A stretch of 64,000 nt of DNA from Agromyces archimandritae (GCF_018024495.1 NZ_CP071696.1:2542001-2606000); one strand, 5' to 3'. Counted from the stretch's first letter, positions 47,579 through 59,090 are shown. Numbers and translations: made by a program. Notes: generated by a model from the letters alone, not told the origin.

Positions 47579-48255
47579 CCCGTATCCTGCTCGTCGAGGA
47601 CGAGACGGCCATCTCCGAGCCCCTCGCCTTCCTGCTCGAACGCGAGGGTTACGAGGTGGGCATCGCAGGCGACGGCCCCGCCGCGGTCGCCGCGTTCGAA
47701 CGCGGCGGCGCCGACCTCGTGCTGCTCGACCTCATGCTGCCGGGCATGCCGGGCACCGAGGTGTGCCGGCAGATCCGCACGCACTCGCAGGTGCCGATCA
47801 TCATGCTGACCGCGAAGGATTCCGAGATCGACATCGTCGTCGGTCTGGAGCTCGGCGCCGACGACTACGTCACGAAACCGTATTCGACGCGGGAACTGCT
47901 CGCGCGCATCCGCGCCGTGCTGCGGCGGCGGACCGAGGCGGCGGATGCGGGCGATGCCGTGCTCGAGGCCGGCCGGGTGCGCATGGACGTCGACCGTCAT
48001 GCCGTCGAGGTCGACGGCATGACGGTGCCCATGCCGCTGAAGGAATTCGAGCTGCTCGAGCTGCTCATGCGCAACGCCGGCCGGGTCATGACCCGCGGCC
48101 AGCTCATCGACCGGGTGTGGGGCGCCGACTACTTCGGCGATACGAAGACGCTCGACGTGCACATCAAGCGCATCCGGGCGAAGATCGAGCAGGTGCCCTC
48201 CGAGCCGGTGCAGCTCGTGACCGTGCGGGGGCTCGGCTACCGGTTCGAGGCCTGA
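47575..48255 (+). CDS. regX3: Phosphate response regulator RegX3
   Basis: This 226-residue OmpR-family regulator has a receiver domain with EDE near residue 9, phospho-acceptor Asp in LVLLDLMLPGMPG near 53, and YVTKPYS with the conserved Lys. The winged helix reads KEFELLELLMRNAGRVMTR and KTLDVHIKRIRAKIE. It probably activates pstSCAB and related genes under phosphate limitation. The GTG start overlaps senX3. Confidence 0.95.
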   Translation: MTRILLVEDETAISEPLAFLLEREGYEVGIAGDGPAAVAAFERGGADLVLLDLMLPGMPGTEVCRQIRTHSQVPIIMLTAKDSEIDIVVGLELGADDYVTKPYSTRELLARIRAVLRRRTEAADAGDAVLEAGRVRMDVDRHAVEVDGMTVPMPLKEFELLELLMRNAGRVMTRGQLIDRVWGADYFGDTKTLDVHIKRIRAKIEQVPSEPVQLVTVRGLGYRFEA

Positions 48256-48302
48256 GGCGCCTCGCCCTTGCGCCGCAGGACCGGGCGGGCCAGCATCGAG
48301 GC

Positions 48303-48710
48303 ATGACTTCGAACGCACCGGCCGGCTGGTACGACGACGGGGGTGGACGCACCCGCTACTGGGACGGCGCCGCGTGGACCGATCGCTTCGTCGACGACCC
48401 CGGGCAAGCCTCGGTCGCCACGGCGGCAGAGGCTCCGGCGAAGGCGGGATCGCCGATGCTCGGCCTCATCGGCCTGGGTCTGGCCGTCGTCGCCCTGGTC
48501 GGCGTCGCCCTGCCGTGGATGCTCGTCGAGCTCATCGGCGGGGTGCTGCTCATCGCCGCGTTCGCGGTGACGATCGTGGCGTTTTCACGACGGGGTCCGC
48601 GGTGGCCGGCGATCGCGGCCATCATCGTGTGCGTCGCGGCCGTCGTGGTCGCCGCCGTGATGTTCGTGATCGGCTTCATGGCCGGGTACGCCGGAGCGGT
48701 CTCCGGGTAG
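48303..48710 (+). CDS. DUF2510 domain membrane protein
   Basis: This 135-residue protein has an N-terminal DUF2510 motif (APAGWYDDGGGRTRYWDGAAW, roughly residues 5-30), a short linker, and three hydrophobic helices filling residues 50-130. DUF2510 is a short Trp-rich motif common in actinobacterial membrane proteins; its role is unknown. It may be a separate unit after regX3 (47 bp gap). Confidence 0.8.
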   Translation: MTSNAPAGWYDDGGGRTRYWDGAAWTDRFVDDPGQASVATAAEAPAKAGSPMLGLIGLGLAVVALVGVALPWMLVELIGGVLLIAAFAVTIVAFSRRGPRWPAIAAIIVCVAAVVVAAVMFVIGFMAGYAGAVSG

Positions 48711-48759
48711 CCACGGCCGGGCGCGAGGCCCGTCGGCGCAGGGCCAGTCGGCGCGGGGC

Positions 48760-49272
48760 TCAGTCCGCGTCGGCGGTCGGCTCGGGCGTCTGCTCCGGCA
48801 CGGCCTCGAGGACGGCCGCGTACTCGGGCAGGGCGCCGTCGAGGACGGGCACGAGGTGCTCGCCGCCCTCTGCGGTGCCGTACTGGAAGTAGAGGGCCGA
48901 GAAGTCGCCGGCGGCGACGCCGAGGTCGGCGATCGGCAGTGCGGGTTCGTCGGCGCCGCCGAAGACGATCGACGTGCCGGCGGGGATGAGGAGCGTCTGC
49001 GTGACGCGCTCGCCCGTCGCGTCCTCGTACTGCACGGCGAGGTCGACGTCGGCGTCGGTCGGGTTCGTCACCGTCATCGCGAGCGCGGCGGACTCGCCGT
49101 CATCGGTGAGGAGCAGGGCGTTGCGCACGTGCACCGAACCGATGTCGGCGTTGATGCCGTCGCTGGCGGCATAGTGCTCGGTCGTCGCCTGCGGGGTGAT
49201 GAAGGTGCACCCTGATGCGCCGATGGCGATGCCTGCTGCCAGAGCGATGGATGCCGCGAAACGCGCCTTCAC
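48760..49272 (-). CDS. LpqE-like conserved lipoprotein
   Basis: This 170-residue lipoprotein has a signal peptide with lipobox GASGC near residue 22. The mature part has a beta-sandwich-like pattern (IGSVHVRNALLLTDDGESAAL then MTVTNPTDADVDLAV) resembling mycobacterial LpqE and copper-chaperone-like folds, and ends in an acidic, Pro-rich tail. Function unknown. It is divergent from carD. Confidence 0.75.
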   Translation of the reverse strand: MKARFAASIALAAGIAIGASGCTFITPQATTEHYAASDGINADIGSVHVRNALLLTDDGESAALAMTVTNPTDADVDLAVQYEDATGERVTQTLLIPAGTSIVFGGADEPALPIADLGVAAGDFSALYFQYGTAEGGEHLVPVLDGALPEYAAVLEAVPEQTPEPTADAD

Positions 49273-49432
49273 AGAACCTCCAAGATCACGGACGTCGGCG
49301 CACGGAACATCGGCGCACGACGGTGGGAACGAAGCGAGTCTAGCCTACCCGGCGGCGCGCGCCGGCGAGGGTCGCAAACCTTAGCACGAAGCCGCTGTGG
49401 TATCCTGAAAGTTGCCGAAAGGACAACGATTC

Positions 49433-49915
49433 ATGCTTTTTGAGGTTGGCGAGACCGTCGTTTACCCCCATCACGGTGCTGCAACGATCACCGAGGTCAA
49501 GAAACGCATCATCAAGGGCGAAGAGAAGCTGTACCTGAAGCTGAACGTCACCCAGGGCGACCTCGTCATCGAGGTTCCGGCCGAGAACGTCGACCTCGTC
49601 GGCGTCCGCGACGTCATCGGCAAGGAGGGCCTCGACCAGGTGTTCGAGGTGCTCCGCGCCCCCTTCACCGAGGAGCCGACCAACTGGTCGCGCCGCTACA
49701 AGGCGAACCTCGAGAAGCTGGCTTCGGGCGATGTCATCAAGGTTTCGGAGGTCGTGCGCGACCTGTGGCGCCGCGATCAGGATCGCGGGCTCTCCGCCGG
49801 CGAGAAGCGCATGCTCGCGAAGGCACGTCAGATCCTCGTGTCCGAGCTCGCCCTCGCCGAGAAGACGGACGAGGAGAAGGCCGCGGGCCTGCTCGACGAG
49901 GTGCTCGCCTCGTAA
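49433..49915 (+). CDS. carD: CarD-family transcriptional regulator
   Basis: This 160-residue RNA-polymerase-binding activator stabilises open complexes at rRNA and many other promoters. The N-terminal RNAP-interaction domain ([37 protein letters not shown]) is followed by a helical DNA-binding domain with [13 protein letters not shown] and the conserved Trp in [23 protein letters not shown] 49433 has AAAGGA upstream; TATCCT (49401-49406) is the probable -10. Confidence 0.95.
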   Translation: MLFEVGETVVYPHHGAATITEVKKRIIKGEEKLYLKLNVTQGDLVIEVPAENVDLVGVRDVIGKEGLDQVFEVLRAPFTEEPTNWSRRYKANLEKLASGDVIKVSEVVRDLWRRDQDRGLSAGEKRMLAKARQILVSELALAEKTDEEKAAGLLDEVLAS

Positions 49916-49929
49916 TCGTCTGCAGCTCG

Positions 49930-49960
49930 CGAACGGGTCGGCCGGTGGCCGGCCCGTTCG
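49930..49960 (+). terminator. Hairpin terminator after carD
   Basis: CGAACGGGTCGGCC, loop GGT and GGCCGGCCCGTTCG form a 14-bp stem with one G-T pair, 14 bp after the carD stop. No T-run follows. Confidence 0.6.
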
Positions 49961-49997
49961 TCGTCTGCGGGGTTCGCGGGCCGGTTACCCTCGGAGG

Positions 49998-51161
49998 GTG
50001 AGCACCGTCCATCTCGCCGTGATCGTCGTCGCCGCCGGCTCCGGCACCCGGCTCGGCGCCGACGCGCCGAAGGCCTTCGTCGACCTATCCGGCCGCACCA
50101 TGCTCGAGCGGGCATGCGCGAGCGTCGCAGCCCTCGCCGAGCCCGTCGAACTCGTCGTCGTCGCTCCCGAGGAGCGGCTGGGCGAGGCCCGGGCGGTCGC
50201 CGCCCGGGCCGGAACCGAGGGCGCGGTCGTCGTGGCCGGCGCCGCGACGCGCCAGGGTTCGGTCGCCGCGGGGCTCGCGGCGGTCGCGCCCGGCATCGAG
50301 ACCGTCCTCGTGCACGACGCCGCCCGTGCGCTCGCGCCGACGGCCCTGTTCGCGCGGGTCGCCGCGGCCGTCCGCGAGCACGGCGACGGGGTCGTGCCCG
50401 TGCTCCCGGTCGTCGACACGATCAAGCGGGTGGATGCCGGAGGCGCCGTCCTCGGCACCGTCGACCGCTCCGAGCTCGCAGCCGTGCAGACGCCTCAGGG
50501 CTTCCCGCGGCAGCTGATCGAACACGCCTTTGCGGTCGCCGGCGCCGAGCACACCGATGACGCCGCCCTCGTGCAGTCCGCGGGCGGCACCGTCCGCGCC
50601 GTCGCCGGCGAGGAGATCGCGTTCAAGATCACGACCCCCGCCGACCTCGAGCGGGCCGAGCGCCTGCTCGGCGGCCCCGCGGCATCCGCCCCCCGCATCG
50701 GCACGGGCGTGGACGTGCACGCCTTCGCCGACGACGACTCCGTCCCCCTGTGGATCGCGGGCCTCGAGTGGCCGGGGCAGACGGGCCTGGCCGGCCACTC
50801 CGACGGCGACGTCGTGGTCCACGCGATGTGCGACGCCCTGCTCGCGGCGGCCGGCCGCGGCGACCTCGGTGCGATCTTCGGCACCGCCGACCCCGCCTTC
50901 GCCGGCGCCCATGGCGAGGTCTTCCTGCGGGAGACGCTCCGGGTCGTCGGCGAGGCCGGCTTCCGGGTCGGCAGCGTCAGCGTGCAGCTGATCGGCAACC
51001 GCCCCAAGCTCGGCACCCGCCGGGCCGAGGCCGAGGCGCTGCTCTCGGGCGTCCTCGGCGCCCCCGTGAGCGTCGCCGCGACGACCTCCGACGGCCTGGG
51101 GTTCACGGGGCGGGGCGAGGGCCTCGCGGCGATCGCCACCGCGATCGTGCACGCGGCCTGA
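49998..51161 (+). CDS. ispDF: Bifunctional IspD-IspF isoprenoid enzyme
   Basis: This 387-residue protein catalyses two steps of the MEP pathway. The N-terminal IspD part (1 to about 230) makes CDP-methylerythritol; it has [20 protein letters not shown] and the HDAARAL block. The C-terminal IspF part (about 235-387) forms the cyclodiphosphate; it has GTGVDVHAF, the zinc-type SDGDVVVHA and [15 protein letters not shown]. The intervening CDP-ME kinase, IspE, is not nearby. The start is GTG 49998 with TACCCT 6 bp upstream. Confidence 0.94.
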   Translation: MSTVHLAVIVVAAGSGTRLGADAPKAFVDLSGRTMLERACASVAALAEPVELVVVAPEERLGEARAVAARAGTEGAVVVAGAATRQGSVAAGLAAVAPGIETVLVHDAARALAPTALFARVAAAVREHGDGVVPVLPVVDTIKRVDAGGAVLGTVDRSELAAVQTPQGFPRQLIEHAFAVAGAEHTDDAALVQSAGGTVRAVAGEEIAFKITTPADLERAERLLGGPAASAPRIGTGVDVHAFADDDSVPLWIAGLEWPGQTGLAGHSDGDVVVHAMCDALLAAAGRGDLGAIFGTADPAFAGAHGEVFLRETLRVVGEAGFRVGSVSVQLIGNRPKLGTRRAEAEALLSGVLGAPVSVAATTSDGLGFTGRGEGLAAIATAIVHAA

Positions 51162-51270
51162 TCCGTCGCCGGCTCGCGGCCGGGGGCCCGCCCGGACCGC
51201 CGGCCGCTCGCGATCGCATCGCCCGCGTCACACCGCGGGTCGCCGCAGCCGCCGCCGGTAGGCTTGACGG

Positions 51271-52686
51271 GTGACGATCCGCCTCTACGACTCGAAGGCC
51301 CAGGCCCTGCGCGACTTCGTGCCCCTCAGGGAGGGTGCCGTCGGCATCTACGTCTGCGGCCCGACGGTGCAGTCGAGCCCGCATATCGGGCACCTGCGGA
51401 GCGCCCTCGTCTACGACGTCATGCGGCGCTGGTTCGAGCACCGGGGCCTGCGCGTCACCTACATCCGCAACGTCACCGATATCGACGACAAGGTGCTCCT
51501 GAACGCCGCCGAGACCGGCGAGGAGTGGTGGGCGCTGGCCTACCGCGTCGAACTCGAGTTCACCGCGGCGTACCAGACGCTCGGCATCCTCGCGCCGAGC
51601 TACGAGCCGCGCGCCACGGCATCCGTTCCCGGCATGCAGGAGCTCATCGCGCGCCTCATCGATCGCGGCCACGCCTACGTCGCCGACGACGGCTCGGGCG
51701 ACGTCTACTTCGATTCGGGATCCTGGCCGGCATACGGCGAGCTCACCCGGCAGTCCCGCGATCACATGGAGGCCGCCGCCGACGCCGACCCGCGCGCCAA
51801 GCGCGACCCGCGCGACTTCGCGCTCTGGAAGGGGCGGAAGGCCGACGAGCCCGCCTCAGCCGTCTGGACCTCGCCGTGGGGCGACGGCCGCCCCGGATGG
51901 CACATCGAGTGCTCGGCGATGTCGACCCGCTACCTCGGGCCCGAGTTCGACATCCACGGCGGCGGGCTCGACCTGCGTTTCCCGCACCACGAGAACGAGC
52001 TCGCCCAGTCGGCCGCGGCCGGCGACGGCTACGCGCGGTACTGGGTGCACAACGGCCTCGTGAACGTCGGCGGGCAGAAGATGTCGAAGTCGCTCGGCAA
52101 CTCCGTCTTCGCCGCCGAACTGCTCTCGCTCGAGACGCCGCTGGCCGTCCGATACCTGCTGGGAGCCGCGCACTACCGGTCTACGATCGACTACAGCCCG
52201 GCCGCGCTCGGCGAAGCCGCCGCCGCGGTCGAACGCATCGCCTCCTTCCTCGAACGCGTCGAGCGCCGCTTGGCCGGCACCCGCTTCGACGGCGCAGGCG
52301 CCCCCGTCGTTCCCGACGCGTTCGGCCGGGCGATGGACGACGACTTCGGCGTGCCGCAGGCCCTCGCGGTGCTGCACGACACCGTGCGCGCCGGCAACCA
52401 GGCCCTCGACGACGAAGAGCTGCACGAGGCCGCCGCGGCCCACGGCGCCGTCGGCGCCATGGTGCAGGTGCTCGGCATCGACCCCCGCGACGAGCATTGG
52501 CGTGCGGCGGATGCCGGGCCGGCATCCGGAGCCCTCGGCGTGCTCGTCGAACGCCTGCTCGCCGAACGTTGCCTCGCCCGCGAGGACAAGGACTACCAGG
52601 CCGCGGATCGCATCCGCACCGAGCTCGCCGACGCGGGCATCGCCATCGAAGACAGTCAGACCGGAACGCATTGGAGCCTCGGATGA
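51271..52686 (+). CDS. cysS: Cysteinyl-tRNA synthetase CysS
   Basis: This 471-residue class I synthetase has the zinc-ligand Cys in [19 protein letters not shown] combined with a HIGH motif, FALWKGRK, the zinc-site WHIECSAMS and [15 protein letters not shown], and [14 protein letters not shown] is 6 bp before the GTG (leaderless-type). Its stop overlaps the rlmB ATG, a conserved pairing that yields tRNA charging and 23S rRNA methylation enzymes together. Confidence 0.97.
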   Translation: MTIRLYDSKAQALRDFVPLREGAVGIYVCGPTVQSSPHIGHLRSALVYDVMRRWFEHRGLRVTYIRNVTDIDDKVLLNAAETGEEWWALAYRVELEFTAAYQTLGILAPSYEPRATASVPGMQELIARLIDRGHAYVADDGSGDVYFDSGSWPAYGELTRQSRDHMEAAADADPRAKRDPRDFALWKGRKADEPASAVWTSPWGDGRPGWHIECSAMSTRYLGPEFDIHGGGLDLRFPHHENELAQSAAAGDGYARYWVHNGLVNVGGQKMSKSLGNSVFAAELLSLETPLAVRYLLGAAHYRSTIDYSPAALGEAAAAVERIASFLERVERRLAGTRFDGAGAPVVPDAFGRAMDDDFGVPQALAVLHDTVRAGNQALDDEELHEAAAAHGAVGAMVQVLGIDPRDEHWRAADAGPASGALGVLVERLLAERCLAREDKDYQAADRIRTELADAGIAIEDSQTGTHWSLG

Positions 52687-53702
52687 AGGGCAGCGGAAAG
52701 CCTCGCGCGGGAGCCGTGCGCAAGACGAAGAAGGGCTCGCAGGCAGGCACCGGCGGGCACGGCCGCAAGGCCCTCGAGGGAAAGGGGCCCACGCCCAAGG
52801 CCGAGGACCGCGCCTGGCACCCCGCGGGCAAGCGCAAGGCCGCGGCCGAGCGCTACCGCGCCGCAGGAGGCAGCGGCAAGCCCGGCGGCGGGAGCCGGCA
52901 GGCGCCGCGCGGCGCGTCCGGAGCGTCCCGGCGCGCCAAGAGCGGCGATGAGTCCGAGATCGTGACCGGCCGCAACTCGGTCGTCGAAGCGCTGCGGGCG
53001 AAGATCCCCGCCCAGACCCTCTACCTCGCCGCACGCATCGAGATGGACGACCGCGTGAAGGAGGCCTCGAAGATCGCCGCGAACCGAGGCATCCCGATCC
53101 TCGAGGTCATGCGCCCCGAACTGGACCGCCTCGCCGGCGAGGGCGGCGTGCACCAGGGCATCGCCCTCAAGGTGCCGCCGTACGAGTACGCGCACCCGGT
53201 CGAACTCCTCGACGAGGTCGTCGCCCGCGGGCAGACCCCGCTCTTCGTCGCCCTCGACGGCGTCACCGACCCGCGCAACCTCGGCGCCATCATCCGCTCC
53301 ACGGCGGCCTTCGGCGGCCAGGGCGTCATCGTGCCCCAGCGCCGCTCGGTCGGCATGACGGCCTCGGCGTGGAAGACCTCGGCCGGTGCGGCGGCGCGCG
53401 TGCCCGTCGCGATGGCGCCGAACCTGACGCAGACGCTGAAGGCGCTGAAGGAGCGCGGCCTGTTCGTGCTCGGCCTCGACGGCGGGGGAGACGTGAGCCT
53501 GCCCGGCCTCGACTGGGCCGAACGGCCGCTCGTCGTCGTCGTCGGCAGCGAGGGCAAGGGGCTCTCGCGCCTCGTCACCGAGACGTGCGACGCGATCGTG
53601 TCGATCCCGATCGAGAGCTCGACCGAGTCGCTGAACGCGGGCATCGCCGCCTCGGTGACCCTCTACGAGATCGCGAAGCTGCGGGCCGCCGCTTCCGAAT
53701 AG
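52683..53702 (+). CDS. rlmB: 23S rRNA (guanosine-2'-O-)methyltransferase RlmB
   Basis: This 339-residue SpoU/TrmH enzyme has a basic, Gly/Lys-rich disordered N-terminal extension of about 90 residues. A substrate-binding domain ([16 protein letters not shown]) follows, then the knotted SAM domain with [33 protein letters not shown] and [18 protein letters not shown], the three SpoU motifs. It is coupled to cysS by a 4-bp overlap. Confidence 0.94.
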   Translation: MKGSGKPRAGAVRKTKKGSQAGTGGHGRKALEGKGPTPKAEDRAWHPAGKRKAAAERYRAAGGSGKPGGGSRQAPRGASGASRRAKSGDESEIVTGRNSVVEALRAKIPAQTLYLAARIEMDDRVKEASKIAANRGIPILEVMRPELDRLAGEGGVHQGIALKVPPYEYAHPVELLDEVVARGQTPLFVALDGVTDPRNLGAIIRSTAAFGGQGVIVPQRRSVGMTASAWKTSAGAAARVPVAMAPNLTQTLKALKERGLFVLGLDGGGDVSLPGLDWAERPLVVVVGSEGKGLSRLVTETCDAIVSIPIESSTESLNAGIAASVTLYEIAKLRAAASE

Positions 53703-53714
53703 GCGGCCGGTCTT

Positions 53715-55031
53715 TCAGACCTTCGAACGCCAGTCGTCTTCGTCGTCGTCGTCGACGGGCACCGTGCCCGTCGCCGGCGCGATCGCGTCCAGCGCGGTCG
53801 TCACCGTGCCCGTCGGCGGGTTGAACATCGCCGCCTCGTCGCGGCGGTGCGCGAGCACCGTCGACAGGTAGCTCGTCACGGCCTCCGCGAGCGGGACGTC
53901 GCGACCGGCTTCCTGCGAGAGCCGGCGTCGGTGGTCGAGGAGTTCGTGGAAGACCTCGGCCGGTTCGAGCTTACCGCGCAGCTCCACCGGCACCGCCCGC
54001 ACGACCGGTTCGAAGACGCGCACGAGCCATTCGTGCGCGACGACCTCCTCGTCGAGGTCGTTCTTCTCGAAGGCGGCGCGGTACGAGTCCAGGTCGTTCA
54101 GCAGACGGCGCGCCTGGTTCTCGCCGGTGTCGAGCCCGGTGAGGCGGATGAGCCGGCGCTGGTGGTGGCCGGCATCCACCACCTTCGGCTGGATGCGCAC
54201 CGTCGAGCCGGTGTCGTCGGTTCTGATCTGCAGCTCCTCGATGTCGAAGCCGAGCTCGTTCAGCCGCGCCACCCGCTCGTCGATCCGCCACCGTTCGGCC
54301 CGTGGGAACGACTCCGAGCCCGTGAGCTCCTGCCAGAGCCTGCGGTACGCCTCGAGGATGCCGTCGGAGATCCGCACCGGGTCGAGCTCGTCGGAGACCC
54401 GCCCGCCGGCCTCGAGGTCGAGCAGCTCGCCGGCGATGTTCACCCGGGCGATCTCGAGGTCGTGCTCGCGCTGTCCGTCCGAGAGGCCGTGCTCGTAGAG
54501 CTTGCCGGTCTCGGCATCCACGAGGTAGGCGGCGAACGCACCCGCATCCCGCCGGAACAGCGTGTTCGACAGCGACACGTCGCCCCAGAAGAAGCCCACG
54601 ATATGCAGCCGCACGAGCAGCACCGCGAGCGCATCGACCAGGCGCGTGGCGGTGTCGGGCCGGAGGGTCTGCGAGAACAGGGCGCGGTAGGGCAGCGAGA
54701 ACCGCAGGTGCCGGGTCACGAGCACGGGTTTCAGCGGATCGCCGTCGGCGTCGCTGCGGTTCGTGATCACCGCCAGCGGCTCGACGCAGGGGATCTCCAG
54801 CCGCTGCAGGGCGCGCAGCATCTCGTACTCGCCGCGCGCGAGCTCCGCCGTCGTCTCCTTGACCGCGATGACGTGGTCGCCGAGGCGGGCGAAGCGCACG
54901 AGATGGCGGGAGATGCCCTTCGGCAGGGCCGCGATCGCTTCGCTCGGCCAAGCTTCGAGGGGCACATCCCACGGCAGGTCGAGCAGGGCCGAGTCCACCG
55001 TCGCCGCCGTGATCGAGAGCGAGCCGCTCAT
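53715..55031 (-). CDS. DUF4032 kinase-like protein
   Basis: This 438-residue protein is cytoplasmic. The N-terminal half resembles a lipopolysaccharide-kinase/RIO-like fold: HVIAVKETT (VAIK-like Lys), VGFFWGDVSLSNTLFRRDAG in place of the HRD loop, and AYLVDAETGKL for the metal Asp. The C-terminal half is the actinobacterial DUF4032 region. Kinase activity and substrate are not established. It follows msiK by 75 bp on the same strand and may be cotranscribed. Confidence 0.82.
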   Translation of the reverse strand: MSGSLSITAATVDSALLDLPWDVPLEAWPSEAIAALPKGISRHLVRFARLGDHVIAVKETTAELARGEYEMLRALQRLEIPCVEPLAVITNRSDADGDPLKPVLVTRHLRFSLPYRALFSQTLRPDTATRLVDALAVLLVRLHIVGFFWGDVSLSNTLFRRDAGAFAAYLVDAETGKLYEHGLSDGQREHDLEIARVNIAGELLDLEAGGRVSDELDPVRISDGILEAYRRLWQELTGSESFPRAERWRIDERVARLNELGFDIEELQIRTDDTGSTVRIQPKVVDAGHHQRRLIRLTGLDTGENQARRLLNDLDSYRAAFEKNDLDEEVVAHEWLVRVFEPVVRAVPVELRGKLEPAEVFHELLDHRRRLSQEAGRDVPLAEAVTSYLSTVLAHRRDEAAMFNPPTGTVTTALDAIAPATGTVPVDDDDEDDWRSKV

Positions 55032-55106
55032 CCCGTCCTCCCCGGTGGATGCCGCACGGCGGGCGGCCCCGCGAAGGAGCCGCCCGCCGTCATGCGATGC
55101 GTGCGA

Positions 55107-56210
<1,104 letters not shown>

Positions 56211-56489
56211 GATCGGGTTCTCCTTCACCGGCAGGTACGTGCCGGACGATCCGTAGTGAATGGATGATCTGCGCCGACGCCATCGGCGACGCGACCCTCA
56301 GTATGCCACCATCCCTGGTGGGCCGTGCAACCGTGTCGGGGCGGGCCGGGGCGGCTCTCGCCGAGCATCCGCCGTGCATCCGAACACCGCCCGCTCCGCC
56401 TTGGACGATTCCCAGACACCGGCCCTACTATCGTGGAGGCGCGGGCCTGGGATGCTCGCGCAACCCTTGTCGACCGGAGTGACCACAGC

Positions 56490-57422
56490 ATGACGTACGG
56501 CGGACCGAATCAGCCTCGCCCCACGCGGAACCAGCGCCGCGATGCCGCCCGTGAGAAGGCGCGCGCCCTCCGCGAGCAGCAGAAGAAGCGCGAGCGCCGC
56601 AACAAGGTCCTCCTGCAGGGCGGGATCATCGTCGCCGTCGTCGTCGTCGCCGCGCTCGTCGTGACGCTCATCATGCAGAGCGTCAAGCCCGCCGGCCCCG
56701 GCCCGAAGAACATGGCCAGCGACGGCATCGTCCTCACCGCAGGCGAGGATGGCGGCGTCGGCTATGTGGAGACCCCCGCGATCCCCGCCGGCGAGAAGCC
56801 GACGCCCTCCGAGCCCGACACGAGCGGCGACATCGCCAACATCGTCATGTACATCGACTACCTGTGCCCGTACTGCGGTCAGTTCGAGCAGGCGAACGCC
56901 GACACCATCCGCACGATGGTCGAAGAGGGCGCCGCGACCGTCGAAGTCCACCCGATCGCGATGCTCAACAACAAGTCCGCCGGCACCCAGTATTCGCTGC
57001 GCGCCGCGAACGCCGCCGGCTGCGTCGCCGAATACGACCCCACCTCGTTCCTGGACTTCAACGAGGCGCTCTTCGCCGACCAGCCCGAGGAACTCTCCAC
57101 GGGCCTCACGAACGACCAGCTCAAGCAGCGGGCGAAGGACGCCGGCGTCGGATCCCTCGGCGAGATCGAATCGTGCATCGACGACGTGCGCTTCAAAGGC
57201 TGGGTGAACGACGCGACCACGCGTGCGATGACCGAGCAGCTGCCGAACTCCGACGAGAACCTGTCGGGCACCCCGACCGTGCTCGTCAACGGGCTCCCGT
57301 ACCAGGGCTCGATCTCCGACCCCGACGAGTTCCGCTCCTTCGTGCAGCAGGCCGCCGCCGCGAGCTACTCCGAGCAGCTTCCGACCGAGTCGCCCGCGCC
57401 CACCGAAACCCCCGCCGGCTGA
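56490..57422 (+). CDS. DsbA-like thioredoxin-domain membrane-anchored protein
   Basis: This 310-residue protein has a basic cytoplasmic N-terminus, one membrane anchor (about 44-65; VLLQGGIIVAVVVVAALVV) and an extracytoplasmic DsbA-type domain. The redox motif CPYC sits in YIDYLCPYCGQFEQ near residue 128, with cis-Pro in GTPTVLVNG near 270. It probably oxidises secreted proteins. Tail rich in Thr/Pro. Confidence 0.9.
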   Translation: MTYGGPNQPRPTRNQRRDAAREKARALREQQKKRERRNKVLLQGGIIVAVVVVAALVVTLIMQSVKPAGPGPKNMASDGIVLTAGEDGGVGYVETPAIPAGEKPTPSEPDTSGDIANIVMYIDYLCPYCGQFEQANADTIRTMVEEGAATVEVHPIAMLNNKSAGTQYSLRAANAAGCVAEYDPTSFLDFNEALFADQPEELSTGLTNDQLKQRAKDAGVGSLGEIESCIDDVRFKGWVNDATTRAMTEQLPNSDENLSGTPTVLVNGLPYQGSISDPDEFRSFVQQAAAASYSEQLPTESPAPTETPAG

Positions 57423-57458
57423 CGCGCGGGCTAGGATGGGCGACTGGACGCACGTCCG

Positions 57459-57531
57459 GCCGGCTTGGCGCAATTGGTAGCGCACCGCTCTTGTAAAGCG
57501 GTGGTTGCGGGTTCGAGTCCCGCAGCCGGCT
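57459..57531 (+). tRNA. tRNA-Thr (anticodon TGT)
   Basis: A 73-nt cloverleaf: acceptor GCCGGCT pairs with AGCCGGC; D arm GGCGCAATTGGTAGCGC; anticodon arm CCGCT-CTTGTAA-AGCGG gives TGT; T arm GCGGG-TTCGAGT-CCCGC. CCA is not encoded. Confidence 0.97.
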
Positions 57532-57543
57532 CGTGTTTGTGAG

Positions 57544-58494
57544 ATGAGCAGAAGGACACCCCACCTCCCGGTCTGGCTCGCCCTCGTCGTCGCCGCCGGC
57601 TGCGGCGCGCTGATGGCGCTGCAGGCCCGCATCAACGGCGAACTCGGCGAGCGCATGCACGACGGCTTCGCCGCGGCCGTCGTCTCCTTCGGCGTCGGCC
57701 TCGTCATCCTCGCGGTCTGCCTCGCGGCCTCCCGTCGCGGGCGCCGAGGGTTCGCCGGAGTCGCCCGCGCCCTGCGCGAGGGCCGGCTCAGCTGGTGGAT
57801 GCTGGGCGGCGGCGCCGCAGGCGCCTACCTCGTGCTCACACAGGGGCTCGTGGCAGCCTCGCTCGGCGTCGCGCTGTTCACGGTCGCGATCGTCGCCGGG
57901 CAGACCGTCTCGGGGCTCGTGATCGATCGGATCGGGCTCGGGCCGAGCGGCCGGCATCCGCTCACCCTCACGCGCGTGCTCGGTGCGGCCGTCGCCCTCG
58001 CGGCCGTCGTGTGGTCGGTATCGGGGCAGTTCGCCGCGGGCACCGCCTGGTGGACGGTGGCGCTGCCGCTGCTCGCGGGCCTCGGCATGGGCTGGCAGCA
58101 GGCCGTGAACGGCCGCGTCCGCCTCGCCGCCGACAGCGCGCTGACGGCGACCTTCGTGAACTTCGCCGTCGGAACCGCGGCGCTCGTCGTCGCGACGATC
58201 GTGCATGCGGCGATCGTCGGCCCGCCGGCGCCGCCGCCTGCGGAACCGTGGCTCTATCTCGGCGGTGCGATCGGCTGCGTGTTCATCGCGCTCACCGCAG
58301 TGCTCGTCCGCTCGACGGGCGTGCTGCTGCTCGGTCTGGCCACGATCGCCGGCCAGCTGCTCGGCGCGCTCGTGCTCGACCTCGCGGCGCCGTTGCCCGG
58401 CGAGGGCCTCGAACCGGCCACGATCGCCGGAACGATCCTCGCCCTCGCGGCCGTCGCGATCGGCTCATGGGCACCCCGGCGCGCCCGGGCGTGA
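57544..58494 (+). CDS. DMT-family (YdcZ/DUF606 type) transporter
   Basis: This 316-residue protein has ten predicted helices made of two similar halves. Each half has the pattern of DUF606 small-multidrug-like proteins (GALMALQARINGELGERM in the first, GMGWQQAVNGRVRLAADSAL in the second). The substrate is unknown. ATG 57544 lies only 12 bp after tRNA-Thr with no clear ribosome site, so transcription may come through the tRNA. Confidence 0.85.
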   Translation: MSRRTPHLPVWLALVVAAGCGALMALQARINGELGERMHDGFAAAVVSFGVGLVILAVCLAASRRGRRGFAGVARALREGRLSWWMLGGGAAGAYLVLTQGLVAASLGVALFTVAIVAGQTVSGLVIDRIGLGPSGRHPLTLTRVLGAAVALAAVVWSVSGQFAAGTAWWTVALPLLAGLGMGWQQAVNGRVRLAADSALTATFVNFAVGTAALVVATIVHAAIVGPPAPPPAEPWLYLGGAIGCVFIALTAVLVRSTGVLLLGLATIAGQLLGALVLDLAAPLPGEGLEPATIAGTILALAAVAIGSWAPRRARA

Positions 58495-58509
58495 GCGTGC
58501 TGCCGGCCC

Positions 58510-58911
58510 TCAGGCCTCGGGCGTGAACCCGAGCGAGACCGAGTTCATGCAGTAGCGGTCGCCGGTCGGCGTGCCGAACCCGTCGGGGAAGACGTGCCCG
58601 AGGTGCGATCCGCAACGGGCGCAGCGCACCTCGGTGCGCACCATGCCGAGCGAGGTGTCTTCGATCAGTTCGACCGCTTCGGGGCGCACCGACTCGTAGA
58701 AGCTCGGCCACCCGCATCCCGAATCGAACTTCGTGCCGCTCTTGAAGAGCTCTGCGCCGCAGGCCGCGCAGGTGTAGACGCCGGCTCGCTCCTCGTCGAG
58801 GAGCTCGCCCGTCCAGGGGCGCTCGGTCGCGGCCTCGCGGAGCACCGAGTACTGCTCGGACCCGAGTTCCTCGCGCCACTGCTCCTCGGACTTCGATACC
58901 TCGTAGGCCAT
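58510..58911 (-). CDS. msrB: Peptide methionine-(R)-S-oxide reductase MsrB
   Basis: MsrB reduces methionine-R-sulfoxide in proteins. The 133-residue protein has two zinc CxxC motifs (YTCAACGAELF and VRCARCGSHLG), the CGWPSFYE substrate loop and the catalytic Cys in DRYCMNSVSL. ATG 58911 has GGGAG 6 nt upstream. Confidence 0.96.
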   Translation of the reverse strand: MAYEVSKSEEQWREELGSEQYSVLREAATERPWTGELLDEERAGVYTCAACGAELFKSGTKFDSGCGWPSFYESVRPEAVELIEDTSLGMVRTEVRCARCGSHLGHVFPDGFGTPTGDRYCMNSVSLGFTPEA

Positions 58912-59090
58912 CGCATGCTCCCTTCCGCCGTTCATCCTACGTGCCGGTGTTCCGCCGACGAACCGTACAACGTCACGATGACGCCGGCTGTTCCCGGGGC
59001 CGCCCGCAAGGCGCGCCGTCGCGCTCGGCCGCCTCTCGGGCAGGCCGTCCTAGGATGTGCAATGGCCGTTGCAGGACAGGAGGTGCGGGG

